Below are positions 21,800 through 32,115 of a DNA stretch of 64,000 nucleotides, piece after piece. Numbering within the stretch: position 1 is the stretch's first letter; each line of letters begins with the position of its first letter. The notes under the pieces were generated by a model. It did not search any database. It saw nothing but the letters and a program-made list of their open reading frames with translations, and had not been told where the DNA came from. Origin of the DNA: Urechis unicinctus (lineage: Eukaryota > Annelida > Polychaeta > Xenopneusta > Urechidae); NCBI GenBank assembly GCA_034190875.2, contig CM067353.1, positions 32,243,199-32,307,198 on the forward strand, in the 5' to 3' direction. The translations under genes were made by a program, and so were the position numbers.

Positions 21800-22140
21800 G
21801 CTTACGATCATGATTGTAACAAACAATACGTTCGCAATTCATGGATTTTGAATGCGTCAAATGAAATCTGCCCTAACAATAAACAACCATAATAGTTAAA
21901 TACTTTCCATTTTGGCTGAAAATGAATGCATTTTGTCAATGGATTGATAGAATCCCCAACTTCGTGAATTAAGGCTGTTTTGATAATGGACATTTTTCTA
22001 CAGCGGTATGAATAGTGTTTAGTGACAGCTGTTGGCGCCGCTTGGCATATAACTGTTACATATTGGACCAGGAGGGATAGAATCATTGATTATGTTGCTG
22101 CTTGTTGTGCTCTATGGACCAATGTTAGAAACGTCTTTTA
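21800..22140 (+). repeat. Paralog of the YIPF5 3' flank (31680-32110)
   Basis: 'ggattgatagaatccccaac', 'ttcgtgaatt.agg' and 'caatgtt.gaaa.gtct.tt' correspond to 31790-32110. This supports a duplication of YIPF5 together with its flank, not insertion of a processed cDNA. Confidence 0.65.
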
Positions 22141-22143
22141 ATT

Positions 22144-22288
22144 TCAAATTCAGTCAGCAAGGCAAATACACCATAAAAAAAGGTGCATTGATTTGCCATA
22201 AGCATCTGTTGCTGGTCCATCACGAGCGCCGAAAGAGAGAGTTCACGAAATAGCTGTTTCTGACGTTTAAATAACTCCTACCAGACAC
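22144..22288 (-). pseudogene. Decayed copy of the last exon of YIPF5
   Basis: Read on the minus strand, this matches the last YIPF5 exon (32116-32278). It has an acceptor-like 'ccag', the start of Leu-Val-Gly-Val-Ile, the 'gatggaccagcaacagatgc' strip and the 'tatggtgtatttgcctt' strip. Reading from the exon start meets a TAA right after Val-Ile. The Leu-Leu-Thr-Val region and the natural stop are also altered. The preceding exon was not found upstream, so it is an orphan exon. Its flank (21800-22140) is paralogous too, which favours segmental duplication over retroposition. Confidence 0.85.
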
Positions 22289-22339
22289 CTGGAATAAGAT
22301 TCATCCATCAAAATTTACCGCTATCCTACGTTAGAATAA

Positions 22340-22780
22340 GTGGTCATTGTTATTGATGGGCTGGTGATTAAAATGTCAGTTCCACGTCCGACTCACGATT
22401 GCTTGTGAATAAGTGGGGGATTAATGCAAGCTCACTTGGCTGAGAGCAATTATCTTTCCCGATCATATATTCCAATTCCTGCCCCCATAAGCTGTCATGC
22501 CTAATATGGACGAGTAGCATTCCTTGGACATGTTTTATTTCTATTAGGACACATTGCCAGTAGCATGCGAAATCTCTTTGTTTATGGAATACTTTATTTT
22601 ACGTATTTTCAATAACTAACAATGGATATCTCATACATTATGTGCTTTCATGAAACAACGCATGACTCACGCAATAATGAATGTACAGACCTGCAGGAAT
22701 AGACCTGAATGCTACGTACAGATGGTAACATATGACATTTATCAAATGCAGGACAAGCCGTAGACGCTTATAAGATTCCG
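22340..22780. other. Unassigned non-coding sequence
   Basis: The penultimate YIPF5 exon would be expected near here if the pseudogene were complete; I could not find it. No other feature was seen. Confidence 0.35.
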
Positions 22781-22784
22781 GTTG

Positions 22785-23240
22785 AACAAAGCGAACCAAT
22801 AAATCAACATTAATCAATCAGCACCTTAAAGTTCAAGGACATCTATACTTTATTTAATCAAGTTAAAGGCTGGTGTTTTATTGCAGTGCCCTCTCGTTTC
22901 CAGACCGATTTTGCCTTCCACAATTGAAAAGGCTGTTAACTCTGGTAGTGAACCACATTTGGCTGCTGTCTACCAGACTTACTTCATTGGCAAATCGGAT
23001 TTAGCCAGACCAAGGCATACAAGGGGCATTAACCCCTTATATATTGATAGAAGTACAGAGCACTTGTAGAGCCCTTCAACTCACACAGATATCCATAAGT
23101 CGTGCAAGCGAGGTGATATGATGGCGGCTGTGGATATCTTGCTGGACTGGCGAGGGAAGGTTAGGGTAACATGAAGCTTAATGATGTATTCGAGAATATT
23201 TGCATGGTGACATAAGGACAGTAAGTCGCAAGGTTGGTGT
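22785..23240 (+). repeat. Copy of the module at 41150, 52080 and 60730
   Basis: 'atcaacatt.a.caatcag.acctta', 'ggttaaaggctggtgttt', 'cagagc.cttgtagagcccttcaactcaca' and 'gctgg.ctggcgagggaagg' recur at 52110-52410, 60750-61060 and 41160-41440 in the same order. Confidence 0.75.
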
Positions 23241-23370
23241 GTGGAGCAGGGAGGTAGATGACAGCGTAATTAGTGACGAATGTGGAGCAGGGAGGTAGGT
23301 AACAGTGGTAGGGAGGAAGGTAACAGGGAGGTAGTTAACGGAGGCATAAGTGGTGAGTGTGGAGCAAGGA
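23240..23370 (+). repeat. Irregular 'gtggagcagggaggta' repeat
   Basis: The phrase gtggagcagggaggta (or gcaaggaggt) recurs at about 23240, 23281 and 23360, with shorter 'gggaggta' units between. The paralogs (52510, 61150) have one unit only, so it expanded locally. Confidence 0.75.
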
Positions 23371-23409
23371 GGTTAGTAGTTGAAACACAAAACGGAACAG
23401 CCTGTCAAC

Positions 23410-23585
23410 TAAAATACACACTCGTCAAATTTATAGTTTTGTAGAGTGATTTATTTGATGTCAGGGTGCACTCTATCATCAGCGACAACATATGAGCCGG
23501 TCGCGGCTTACACAGCGAATGTTCACGCAATAAAAAGCCGTTCGCGTAGGTTAGCCATAGTGAAATTTGACGAGTGTGTATTTTA
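23410..23585. repeat. 176-bp element or inverted duplication with perfect 23-bp ends
   Basis: 23410-23432 (from taaaatacacactcg) is the exact reverse complement of 23563-23585. The outermost TA on each side could be a target duplication, making a 172-bp mariner-like MITE. Alternatively, the left end lies in an ancestral module: 61345-61390 and 41660-41700 have similar 'gtcaaattt...gacatatttga' strips. In that case the right end would be a copied-back piece. There is no open frame of interest. Confidence 0.8.
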
Positions 23586-23599
23586 AGGATAGAATATCT

Positions 23600-25015
23600 T
23601 TATTCTTGGCCATAGCATATATTTTACACAAAACATGGTCTAGCCAAAGAAGACGTATGCTATGTTTACATTCGGTGTCAATGGCACTGTAGTCATACGG
23701 TGACACGCTGAATAGCGCGTATAACGAACTTGCTGAAGGTTTGCCTCAATAGTCCTAGTGTAGTTGTATTCAATATTACGCGGCCTAAATTGTGTACTTA
23801 TTGTTATTGGATAGGAGCCACGAGGTGGTTTATGACGCCAGGATTTTGTCTACCGCGGGCACCATTCTAGCGGGCTCCAATGGGGATAGATGTTGGTCAT
23901 AGATCCTTTCTTGCAGTACCATTCCCTATTTTTCCAATGCCATTCAGTTATAATTCTTCCCCAATTGTCACAAGTAGCACACTGTTTCTGCAGTGCCCTC
24001 ATCCCAGGAAAAGGTGACATTTACAAGGCATCCCAGTTAATGGAGGATGCCGGAGGTATTGAGATTAGAGCAATGTGGGCCAATGACTCGTCACTGATCT
24101 ACAGCAGCGGAGGCTCGTTTCTTCATTTAGTACGTTATCCAGAAGCTTGGTGACAAAAACATGATAGACTGAGGTGAGTGCAATAACATGATAGCCTGAG
24201 TCTACAGCAACAGCATGAGAGATTGAGGTTACAGGGGTAACATAACAGGCTGAGGTTACAGCAATAACATGAAAGACAGAGGTTACAGCAATAACATGAA
24301 AGACGGAGGTTACAGCAATAACATGAAAGGCGGAGGTTACAGGGATAGCATGAGAGATTGAGGTTACAGCAGTAACATAACAGGCTGAGTTTTCAGCAGT
24401 AACACGATAGGCGGCGGTTCTAGCAATTACATGATGGGCGGAGGTAACAGCCATACATGATCAGCTGTGGGTACACATTTTGCAGCACTTATTGGTGTTT
24501 ACTACCTCGAATACGATTAATATCTGCAGCAGCAACAATATCCTTATCAACATCAGTCATGCTCATACCACCGGTTGCTCTTCATTTCTCGGATGCAAAG
24601 CATTTCGCCAAGCAATAATCTGTTTCTGGAATATCACGGTTTCGCGTTGAGTTGCATGAAAATGATTGGGCGATGAAAGTATAGCAATATAATGTCAGCT
24701 CCTCTTAGAGCCGTGACTTAGAATTGCTTGCCGGAATATTGTTTGCTCAGGATACGACAGAGTTAGAATAGCCAAGTGCACTTAAAGACACCTATGTTTA
24801 CCCCCAAGTAATTGGCATGATGGAACGATTTCGCCCATATATAGACGTAAAGGCTGGTAAACGTGGCAGCTATCTGCTATCTAGTAGATTAAATACATTA
24901 CCAGCAATCAGTTATCCAGACTTGCAGCCCATACTTCCTGTCATCCTACTATATTGATCAATACCCCAAACATTTTTACAGCCCTTTAACAATGAACTTC
25001 CTACACGGCAAGCAC
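23600..25015 (+). repeat. Duplicated segment, paralog of 9690-10290
   Basis: Same landmarks as the partner. This copy additionally holds 'ccaattgtcacaagta' (about 23960, related to 36695 and 61735) and the expanded 27-bp array. It is cut at 25019 by the DNA transposon. Confidence 0.75.
24153..24458. repeat. 27-bp minisatellite, about 11 units
   Basis: Units such as 'ggttacagcaataacatga' + 'aagacaga' repeat. The period is a multiple of three, so the minus strand stays open for about 129 codons as nine-residue units of the type VTSVFHVIA. There is no start context, domain or flanking exon, so I treat the frame as a by-product. Only 2-3 units are present at 9848-9912. Confidence 0.95.
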
Positions 25016-25019
25016 ACTT

Positions 25020-25180
25020 CCCAGTGGGCACAACACGTGGAATCTACGTGGAAATCATGTGGATTTTCGGTGAATTGGTGGATCCACGTGTTTTCACGTG
25101 ATATCCACGTGGATTCCACGAGTATTAATCACGTGGAATTGACGTGTCAAAAACACGTGGAAAAGACGTGTATTTTAGGA
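25020..25180 (+). repeat. Left terminal region with CACGTGG subrepeats
   Basis: Near-palindromic 'cacgtgga' or 'tccacgtg' words occur about ten times in 160 bases, in both orientations. The right terminal region (27840-27974) has a smaller set. The pattern is dense enough to fold or to bind a dimeric protein repeatedly. Confidence 0.85.
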
Positions 25181-25419
25181 CCCATTTGTAAATTATTATT
25201 TAAATATTCTTTTTTTTTCAGTTTATACCAGAAATATGGCCATGTGTTAACCTGACAGCCCCAGCTAGGCTTGTGCTAGATATGCCAAGATATAGAGGGT
25301 TTCACAACTTTTGGTGCTATCGATCTATGAGCTCTGGGGATGATGACGGTTTTTGGCTTTCATCTGCTTAGTTACTATCGTGACAGGGGTCTCCTGGAAT
25401 AATGAGTCGAAATTCAGGT

Positions 25420-25520
25420 GAGATACTCTCCAAACGTAGGCGAGGTTCGAACCCGTGACCTGCTGGTCCGTGGTGGAGACCCCACCGGGGGTAAACCGCT
25501 AACCGCTGATTGGCGCGATT
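25420..25520 (-). mobile_element. tRNA-like SINE fragment
   Basis: Read on the minus strand, an A-box-like strip 'gcggttagcggttt' (from 25506) is followed about 50 bases later by a B-box-like 'gggttcgaacc' (about 25444-25454). This is the spacing of an RNA polymerase III promoter. The surrounding sequence does not make a full tRNA cloverleaf. A SINE head nested in the transposon is the likely explanation; a decayed tRNA gene is the alternative. Confidence 0.5.
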
Positions 25521-25839
25521 TGCTGCAGTTTTGGAAAGTTGAGAATTCATTTGCTATATTTTTGACAGTTTCTAAGTTTACAAGTGAGTCATATTCAAAT
25601 GTTATTCTTTCAATGAAAATAAGTTTACTCAAGTAGCTGTACAAAAACTGCTTGCCGTGTATAATGTCTTCATGGTTTATGATTTTATACTCATTGGTGC
25701 ATGAAACCTGTATTATCGCTCTCAGCAAAGTGCCAGCCATTGCAGCTAGTTAGTTGCAGCGGAAAGGCTGTAGGCACGCCTCGTGGTTTTTTAGAGGCTT
25801 GCTCCTTAATACACCACAACCATCTTATACACACGCCAT

Positions 25840-26186
25840 GGTTCATCTGTTGACTGTTCCTCCATCTCACAGTCATCGTTCATCTGTCAGTCCATCTCAC
25901 AGTCATCGTTCATCTGTCAGTCTAGCTCTGGTGTAACGGTTACATGAATTTATACCAGACGTCTTGTAGGGCTACTGTCAGTCCATCTCACAGTCATTGT
26001 TCATCAGTCAGTCCATCTCACAGTCATCGTTCATCTGTCAGTCCATCCATCTCAGTCGTATCGTTCATCAGTCAGTCCATCTCACAGTCATCAGTTCATC
26101 TGTCAATCCGTTCCACATGGTCGTCATCGCTCATTTGTCACTAAGTCCCACAGTCATGGCTCATCTGTCACTCATTCTAGCAGTCG
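25840..26186 (+). repeat. 30-bp minisatellite inside the transposon
   Basis: Units 'tccatctcacagtcatcgtt' + 'catctgtcag' repeat about ten times, with one 60-base interruption (25921-25980). The units at 25861-25890 and 25891-25920 are identical. The period of 30 keeps frames open (Ser/His-rich), but no gene is inferred from it. Confidence 0.95.
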
Positions 26187-26356
26187 TCGGTTGAGCAATG
26201 ATGGTTTTCCTTTAACATAAGTGCACATTTGTGAATATTTTCTTTAAATATTTTCTCTGTTTTAATGCTGCTATTGAGAAAGGCATTATTTATGAGTTTG
26301 TAGTCAGCAGCATAGTAATTGAACACTGCATAATTTGTTTGTGCACAGGTTTTCAG

Positions 26357-27122
26357 GAGCGCTGCCTCTCCTGCCTCTGCAAATCAGGGATATACTGAAC
26401 AGGCAGGAGAGGAGAGAGCTGGCCGATAGTGGCAAAATGCTTCCTGAAGCTGTGCAGATGAACAGCACTGATGAGCAGTTTATGGACAACCAGAGAAAGA
26501 ATTTGTGGGTATGTAAAATTGCAGTTTTTTTAAGGAGGAGTGGGCATTAGATCTAATAAACAGCAATGAAATATTTTTGTGTCAGTTTCAGAAGTGTATG
26601 AAAATCATTGTGCAGTGTCCGGGATGCGATGAACGATTTGACAAGCAGGTGCGATTTTCTATGTATATGTATATGATGTAAATCCATGATCCAAACAACT
26701 TGCACTTATGCATTTTGTCTGAATTGGCAATGTTTAAGAAATTTTCATGCACCAATTGTATTCATTCAGACATATTGCTTGCAGATTAATCACTAATTCC
26801 CTGCAGTGCAAGCTTAACATGAACGGGTCAGGTGACAAAGCCAGCTTTGAGAAAATGGCACTCTGCAAATTAATTGTCGGTAGGTTCACCATTGGCTAAT
26901 TACTTGGAAGTCCAGGATAGTTTTTTTGATTTTAATGATACACAATAAATAATGAAAGTCAGTTGTATGATGTATGAAATTAGATAGCTTATATTGTCCT
27001 CTTTGTACTGTGCAGAAAGTGTAGTGAAGAGTCATGGGTTCACCGAGGCTGCTGTTAATGTCTTTCTAGCCAACCGACTGAGGAATGCACCCAAGAGAAG
27101 TTTAAATATTGCCTATTGGTAA
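26357..27122 (+). CDS. Four-exon gene inside the transposon, unknown protein (5' end not found)
   Basis: Four exons join in a single frame by GT-AG splicing. They are about 26357 (or 26349)-26508, 26586-26648, 26807-26879 and 27016-27122. The introns are 77, 158 and 136 bp, with donors gtatgt, gtgcga and gtaggt and acceptors tcag, tgcag and tgcag. Phases agree (0, 0, 1), and the last exon ends at a TAA (27120-27122). AATAAA follows at about 27728. The product is at least 131 residues: a charged, probably helical stretch (ILNRQERRELADSGK), then a CPGCDERF zinc-ribbon-like corner, then a basic helical end (FLANRLRNAPKR). The end recalls DNA-binding tails, loosely BEN-like, but I do not recognise the family. 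Upstream exons may have been lost to the SINE and minisatellite region. It may be the transposon's own protein or a captured host gene. Confidence 0.6.
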
Positions 27123-27840
27123 TGATTGTTGATTTACTCACACATTTATATTTTTCATAGATTTGACTAGATCGTTTACTTAAAGAGCCACTTACATGCA
27201 AAATTCAAATTTGTGTTGTCATCTAATTATGAAGATGATTTTGTGACATTTTGACAACAGTATGACTGAGATGTCATAACTGGTTGCCGAGATATTACCG
27301 ATCAAACTCGCAGACTTTCCTGTATGAAGTCATCAAACTCATTCACTCACTTTCGTTTAGTGGTTTACTGATGAAAGCCATCCTAGACGAATTTGACTGA
27401 TTTGTGTCAATTAGGTGACGTCACCCAGAAAGTCACTTAAAAATTATCATCAAAATGCGATAACAAAAATTCGGTTTTGCATTTCAGTGGCCTTTTAAGT
27501 ACATTTTATAATTTGCATTTTATTAGGGTGAAAGTAAATCATGTTATATCTGTGTATATTCATGATGCTCATGCATGTAGTGACTGGTTTAATGTGTTTC
27601 ATGAACAAACCTGCCTTTTTCCACTAATTTGTTGCCTTTGTATGTTGACATTTGCTCGTAATGTTTAAAACATGTTTAATATTATTATTTGTGATCATGA
27701 AGCACTTATAGTTGGATATTTCTGAGAAATAAATGTACTTGGTTCAATGATCTTGTGAAATATATTAAAAAACAAAAAAATTAATAAAGAGGAAGTAAAA
27801 ACCACCTGAATACAGATATTTTGTATCGTTGAATTTAGGT
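27123..27840. other. 3' part of the transposon: possible 3' UTR and AT-rich filler
   Basis: AATAAA hexamers at about 27728 and 27782 could serve the four-exon gene. No other coding signal was seen. Confidence 0.4.
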
Positions 27841-27974
27841 GGAAGAGCACACGTGTTTTCCACGAGTCCATATCCACGTGAATTCAACTTACCTTTTACG
27901 CGTATTATCTGCGTGAATTACACCAGTTTCTCCACGTATTTTCCACGTGGATTCCACGTGTTGTGCCCACTGGG

Positions 27975-28740
27975 TTGTTAATTCTATAAGAGTTCGGGTG
28001 GCCATCGGAAATTAACTGCGATTCGCGTCGTCTCACAGAGCTCGTCAAATCCCAACATTCTGTAATGCCTAAAAATTATTGACAACATTCCTTTGCATGA
28101 AAGCTAATCATATTATCGCTCGCGACCAGAGGCAAATGTCGCACCTCTGTTCCCACTGAAAAGTGGCAGGTATCGGCCTACATACAAGCACGTTCAATAC
28201 CATATATTTTGATCACTCATGTTAAGGACCGCCTTGTTTGACCCAGGTATCGGCAGTTAATTTTAATATGACATGAACCAAGACTTGACCCGATGAATAA
28301 GAAGATGAGAGGGGGTCAGATTTCAATGGGTTATACACTTAAAAGCCAGCCATATTTAAGGCACCCCATGACTTGTATTTCTAAAAATACCCAGCTATAG
28401 CGAAATATAACTCTGCTTATCTTGACCAATTAGAGCAATATTGGAGTTCACACCGGGGGTGTTAACATCGACGGATCATGTTAATGCGTGGTTGCCGCCA
28501 ACCCTGCATGATTTCTAAGCTATTTTGATTGGAGTCAGCGAAGCATGTTTCAGACATCCCTGGCTTGATGGTAAACATTTAGCGATGGTACAGACACGGC
28601 AAAATAACAGAGGAACGAAACAAAGTAGATTTCCAGAATGTGCGCAATATTTATCATCAATGAACACACATGTTCTATAGCCAAATTTCTTCCTATTGCA
28701 ATCCAGGCTGTTTATGACGGACCCGATTTTATTTAATATT
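27975..28740 (+). repeat. Mosaic of old repeats beyond the transposon
   Basis: 28060-28200 resembles 42540-42640, 28310-28430 resembles 10280-10425, and 28480-28590 resembles 8550-8670. No gene was seen. Confidence 0.5.
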
Positions 28741-28870
28741 TGCTCATTTCAATTTTCACACTAAGTCGCTACTTTAGAATGCAAGTGCATGCGAATTATT
28801 GCTATCATTAAGACCTCCATAAAACCAGCAGAGAAAGGTTGAGTAATGGTAACCGCGTCCATGGCTGTAA
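28740..28870 (+). repeat. Partial copy of 11340-11430 and 15080-15160
   Basis: 'tttagaatgcaagtgcatgcg', 'attattgctatcatt.agac', 'ctccataaaa.cagcagag' occur in the same order as at 11362-11430. Confidence 0.75.
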
Positions 28871-28901
28871 ATATCAATATGGCGCCCATCCATTGTTTCG
28901 A

Positions 28902-29018
28902 ATTGTTATTCTGAGCGAGAACATAATACCAAGCAGACCAGAACTGCATGTCTGTTTGGCACAAGGGAACCAGGCAGTCTATTGGTCCATCATCTGCCGG
29001 TGTAGGTTTTCAAATATC
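28902..29018 (+). pseudogene. Coding-like segment, paralog of 4619-4735
   Basis: This is 39 codons open in the same frame as 4619-4735, with the pattern LS.NI.PSR.E....CL....NQ..YW...IC..R.S.I conserved. Third-position differences exceed those at first and second positions (21 against 13 and 10). A donor-like 'gtgtaggt' follows the Ile-Cys-Arg, so this could be the edge of an old exon. No family is recognised. Confidence 0.35.
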
Positions 29019-29039
29019 AAGGACGTTTGGAAAGCACAA

Positions 29040-29790
29040 AGGTGGTGGTGAGGTGGTGGTGAGGTGGGGGGAGAGGGGGGAGGGGGGTGGATGTGGTAGT
29101 ACCAAATGTACACGAATAACCGATATGATATGCTGTTCACAATCTACGGTGTCCTGTTAACTAAACACTCAGTCTATTTCAGCGACCCCAATTAAACTTC
29201 AAAACATTAAAGCAAATAGGCGATCAAACAAATCTTATAAGACTCCAATCGAGATGACAGCTAGGACTATGGCAGAGCTTACATCACCGCTCGCTTTCAC
29301 ATCGTCTAACTTTGCAAAATCGATTGCACAGCTTTTTTCACATTTTCTGTATATTTGCATTACGAACGCCTGTTATTAAATGTTACGGGTAATCCATTGA
29401 CGGAATTCCTCACAATCGGTGAATGGGACAATACGTATCACCAGCAGCTGTTTATCATTAGTAGATATAAGTCCCGTCACGTGTAATGTATCTGTCAGTA
29501 TGCTACTGTCATTCATAACTAACAATGATGCTTCAGTATTGTTCGTCCAATCCCCATGACGTAAGAGCATCGAATGGCAACAATACGAATGTTCATGAAA
29601 ATATATAAGCACCTCGTGATGTGACCCCTCTGTTTGTAAACCATTTAGGCATAAAAGCTGACTTCATAGCATCAACAGGAATGCACAGTGTGATCGATGC
29701 TGTCGATTTGTCTTCTCGCGTTGTGGTTGGCACCACACATCATCAGAGTGGTGGGTTAACAAAGAACGCTAAAACGACAAAGACCATATT
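29040..29790 (+). repeat. Segment matching 13070-13440, with an extra middle part
   Basis: It begins with a G-rich run (29040-29090), then 'tcctgttaactaaaca', 'ccaattaaacttc' and 'aaataggcgatcaaac', and ends with 'gtgacccctctgtttgtaaa' and 'gtgtgatcgatg'. About 29260-29600 has no counterpart at 13260. Confidence 0.65.
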
Positions 29791-30760
29791 CCCGAGTAAT
29801 GCTTACTCTAGGTCCAGCTCTTGGCATGATCATTATGCTGTAATCACATGTAGCCTCTTAACCACATTTGCAAACCCAATAATGAATGATGCTCTATTTA
29901 TACACGTATTCCGTACATTAAACGTCACCTATGTTCCCGGAATTGTACACACGAATCTGCTCTCATCCTTTGTTCCCATCTAAGCGTGGTCTACAGAAAC
30001 ACGGTACGCATCAACACTAAAGACATTGCTGCCATGCAATAGGAATTTATTGTGCGAGATAAAAGGCACTTCCTAGCCCTGTTGATTGCGTGCTTATCCC
30101 ATAAAACATGAACGTGCATACGGCTAAACTTGTTAGTGAACCATAAATATACTGCTACTTAGTAGGTCTAATTCATTCGCAACTCCCACATTACCAAGCA
30201 GTAGTAGCCCTGACAAACGGACGTCACCCAACGAAATTCATATCCTAAGCATTTGTAGGCTGCCGAACGCCAACGCATTTCCAGCCGCCGATAGAGCACG
30301 GTAATTTAATGGCGGTTCAATTTTGTGCGTAGGTTGACACGTTAGGAAACAGGGCCATTTCAGAAAAAAAGGGCCTTTACTGGATATATTTCCATGGAAG
30401 CAGTAGAATGGGAAGGCCAGATGTTGGGGTAAAACTGTGATTTATATAAAGTTACGGAGTTGAACGTCAATGATACAGATCGGTATTACCAGGTGTTTTT
30501 CACCCTATGCTTTCGCAGCTCACTTTGGTCTTCACATATATCCATCACGATGTTGCGACGCCAGGAGCGAGGGCTTGACGCAGGAATGAATAATTTCAAC
30601 ATATTGGCCAAGGCAAGAGTGGATAGGCGAGGGATCGTGACAACCAACTATTGCGTTGTATGAAAGTTATGGGTTAGATAATCGATTGTCCACCGTCCTG
30701 TTCAAATGCAAAATCACTGGTTTCAGAGCGAGCAGCAGCTTCAACTGATTCCTCACGATG
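29790..30760 (+). repeat. Best-preserved joint copy of the two main repeat modules
   Basis: 29790-30320 matches 5750-6260 and 16790-17210; 30320-30760 matches 6270-6720 and 39110-39400. The continuous order suggests this copy is close to the ancestral arrangement. An open frame of 120 codons (29621-29983) is chance. Confidence 0.75.
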
Positions 30761-30769
30761 ATGATCAGG

Positions 30770-31680
30770 TACGCTACATCAATAGAGAGTTGATCCAACT
30801 TTAGCGCTCTGCATGGTCATTACTGTTTATGAGATGATTTGGTTGTTTTGTTGCCTTTGCCTAATGCATCAAATAAAAACTTAATAATTACTACAGATAA
30901 TATAAAACTTAAGTCAAATGAAGGTTATTTTGCGACGCTGTGTCAGAGATAACAATAGCTTGATGATTAATCACTCCTTGGTATTGGCATTATCAGCTTG
31001 GAGATTGCTAATAAGACAGATCATAACATAGGCTCGTTATCAAAAAATAGGCATGGTCTCAAAATTGATCCAGTCATGTTTTCAAGATCACCAGCAGTCG
31101 ACCTCTTAAATTCGAGTAGTATTACTCAAAGCAGCTTTACACGTGGCCGCGTTGCCCTATATCTATTAAGCATGTATTATACGTATGAACAGGCAAGAAG
31201 CAACATAAATTAACTGCTCTTCAGCAAGTCCAATGTGCTAGCACCTTTCACTTCTCACACATTTCCATCAATGGGCAACCGAACCGAGTCGCTATCAGCT
31301 CAGCGCATCTTGATGGGTTTGCAAGATGAATGGGAAAGCTGTGGGTGGCGGTCATGACAAACACAAGCTGCATTTTAGTGAATTATCGAGGACACTATCA
31401 GTCATGTTCCGTCCCCACAATAAAACAAGCATACAAATCGATACGTGTACAGCAGGTCAACCTGTTCATCAGCTACTGTAGTGAAAGTGAAGCAATACAG
31501 AGCAAATGTCTAACAGCATAAGGGCAGCAATGACAGCAGACAACAGCAACAGAGCTAGGGCATTAAGGGTAATGTGATCGGTTCGCACATTACCCACAAG
31601 CTGGGCCAGACAATTACGGCTTATGAGCATTTAGTGTTTTTATTGTTGCCATTGGCATCAACAGGTCCAAGAAAGTTGGA
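30770..31680 (+). repeat. Segment matching 13890-14610 and 21020-21770
   Basis: Landmarks as listed for 13890-14610. It leads directly to the YIPF5 3' flank. Confidence 0.7.
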
Positions 31681-32115
31681 TTTTGTTCACAAGCTCTAAC
31701 AATTCACAACCATCACACCAAAATAAAGAGAAATGTACAGTTTTTTCCGCCTAATTATGGCTGAATGAAAATAAATGAATATGTCAGTGGATTTATTATA
31801 TCCCCAATTTCGTGAAATAGAGGTGATTGTGCAAATATCCAGACATCAGGTGGGGTGGGGATCCTTTGACGAGCCATAGTTGATTATCTGAGTAGAAGAA
31901 CAAGGTGCATTGCATCCTGATGCCTACGTGTATTATGAAAATAGAAAGGAAATGATACTTGATTTGTTCAGCAACACTGTGGAACGAGATGCATTTACAA
32001 GTGAGCAAGTGTAGCAGTTGGTGCTTCTCGGATATCAAATGAAACATATTAACCTTACAGTGACAACTCCATCGTCTTGTGCTCTGTGAAGCAATGTCGG
32101 AAATGTCTCTTTATT
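31680..32115 (-). other. YIPF5 3' flank / probable 3' UTR
   Basis: This lies downstream of the YIPF5 stop on the minus strand. An AATAAA (plus-strand tttatt at 32110-32115) directly follows the stop codon, which would be an unusually short 3' UTR if used. It is paralogous to 21800-22140. Confidence 0.4.

Larger units (their letters stand above)
25020..27974. mobile_element. TIR DNA transposon, 2955 bp, internally rearranged
   Basis: The ends are inverted repeats: 'cccagtgggcacaacacgtg' at 25020 and its reverse complement ending at 27974. The first 25 bases are identical and similarity continues to about base 37. Inside each end, CACGTGG-type palindromic motifs recur (about 25020-25175 and 27850-27960), as expected for transposase binding sites. 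The flanking bases are TT on both sides, so a 2-bp target duplication is possible; no longer one is seen. It interrupts a repeat whose uninterrupted relative is at 10260-10320. Inside are a tRNA-like SINE piece, a 30-bp minisatellite and a four-exon gene. No known transposase was recognised, so the superfamily is open. Confidence 0.85.

Noticed and set aside
24065..24454. Repeat-protein gene over the 27-bp array
   Set aside because: The frame is open only because the unit length is a multiple of three; no flanking coding sequence or start context.
25441..25506. Complete tRNA gene
   Set aside because: The B-box-like strip is good, but acceptor and anticodon stems cannot be formed; a SINE head or tRNA relic fits better.
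29621..29983. Shared open frame over the 'atgaatgatgctctattta' module in several copies
   Set aside because: Differences between copies fall mainly at first and second codon positions, the opposite of coding conservation.
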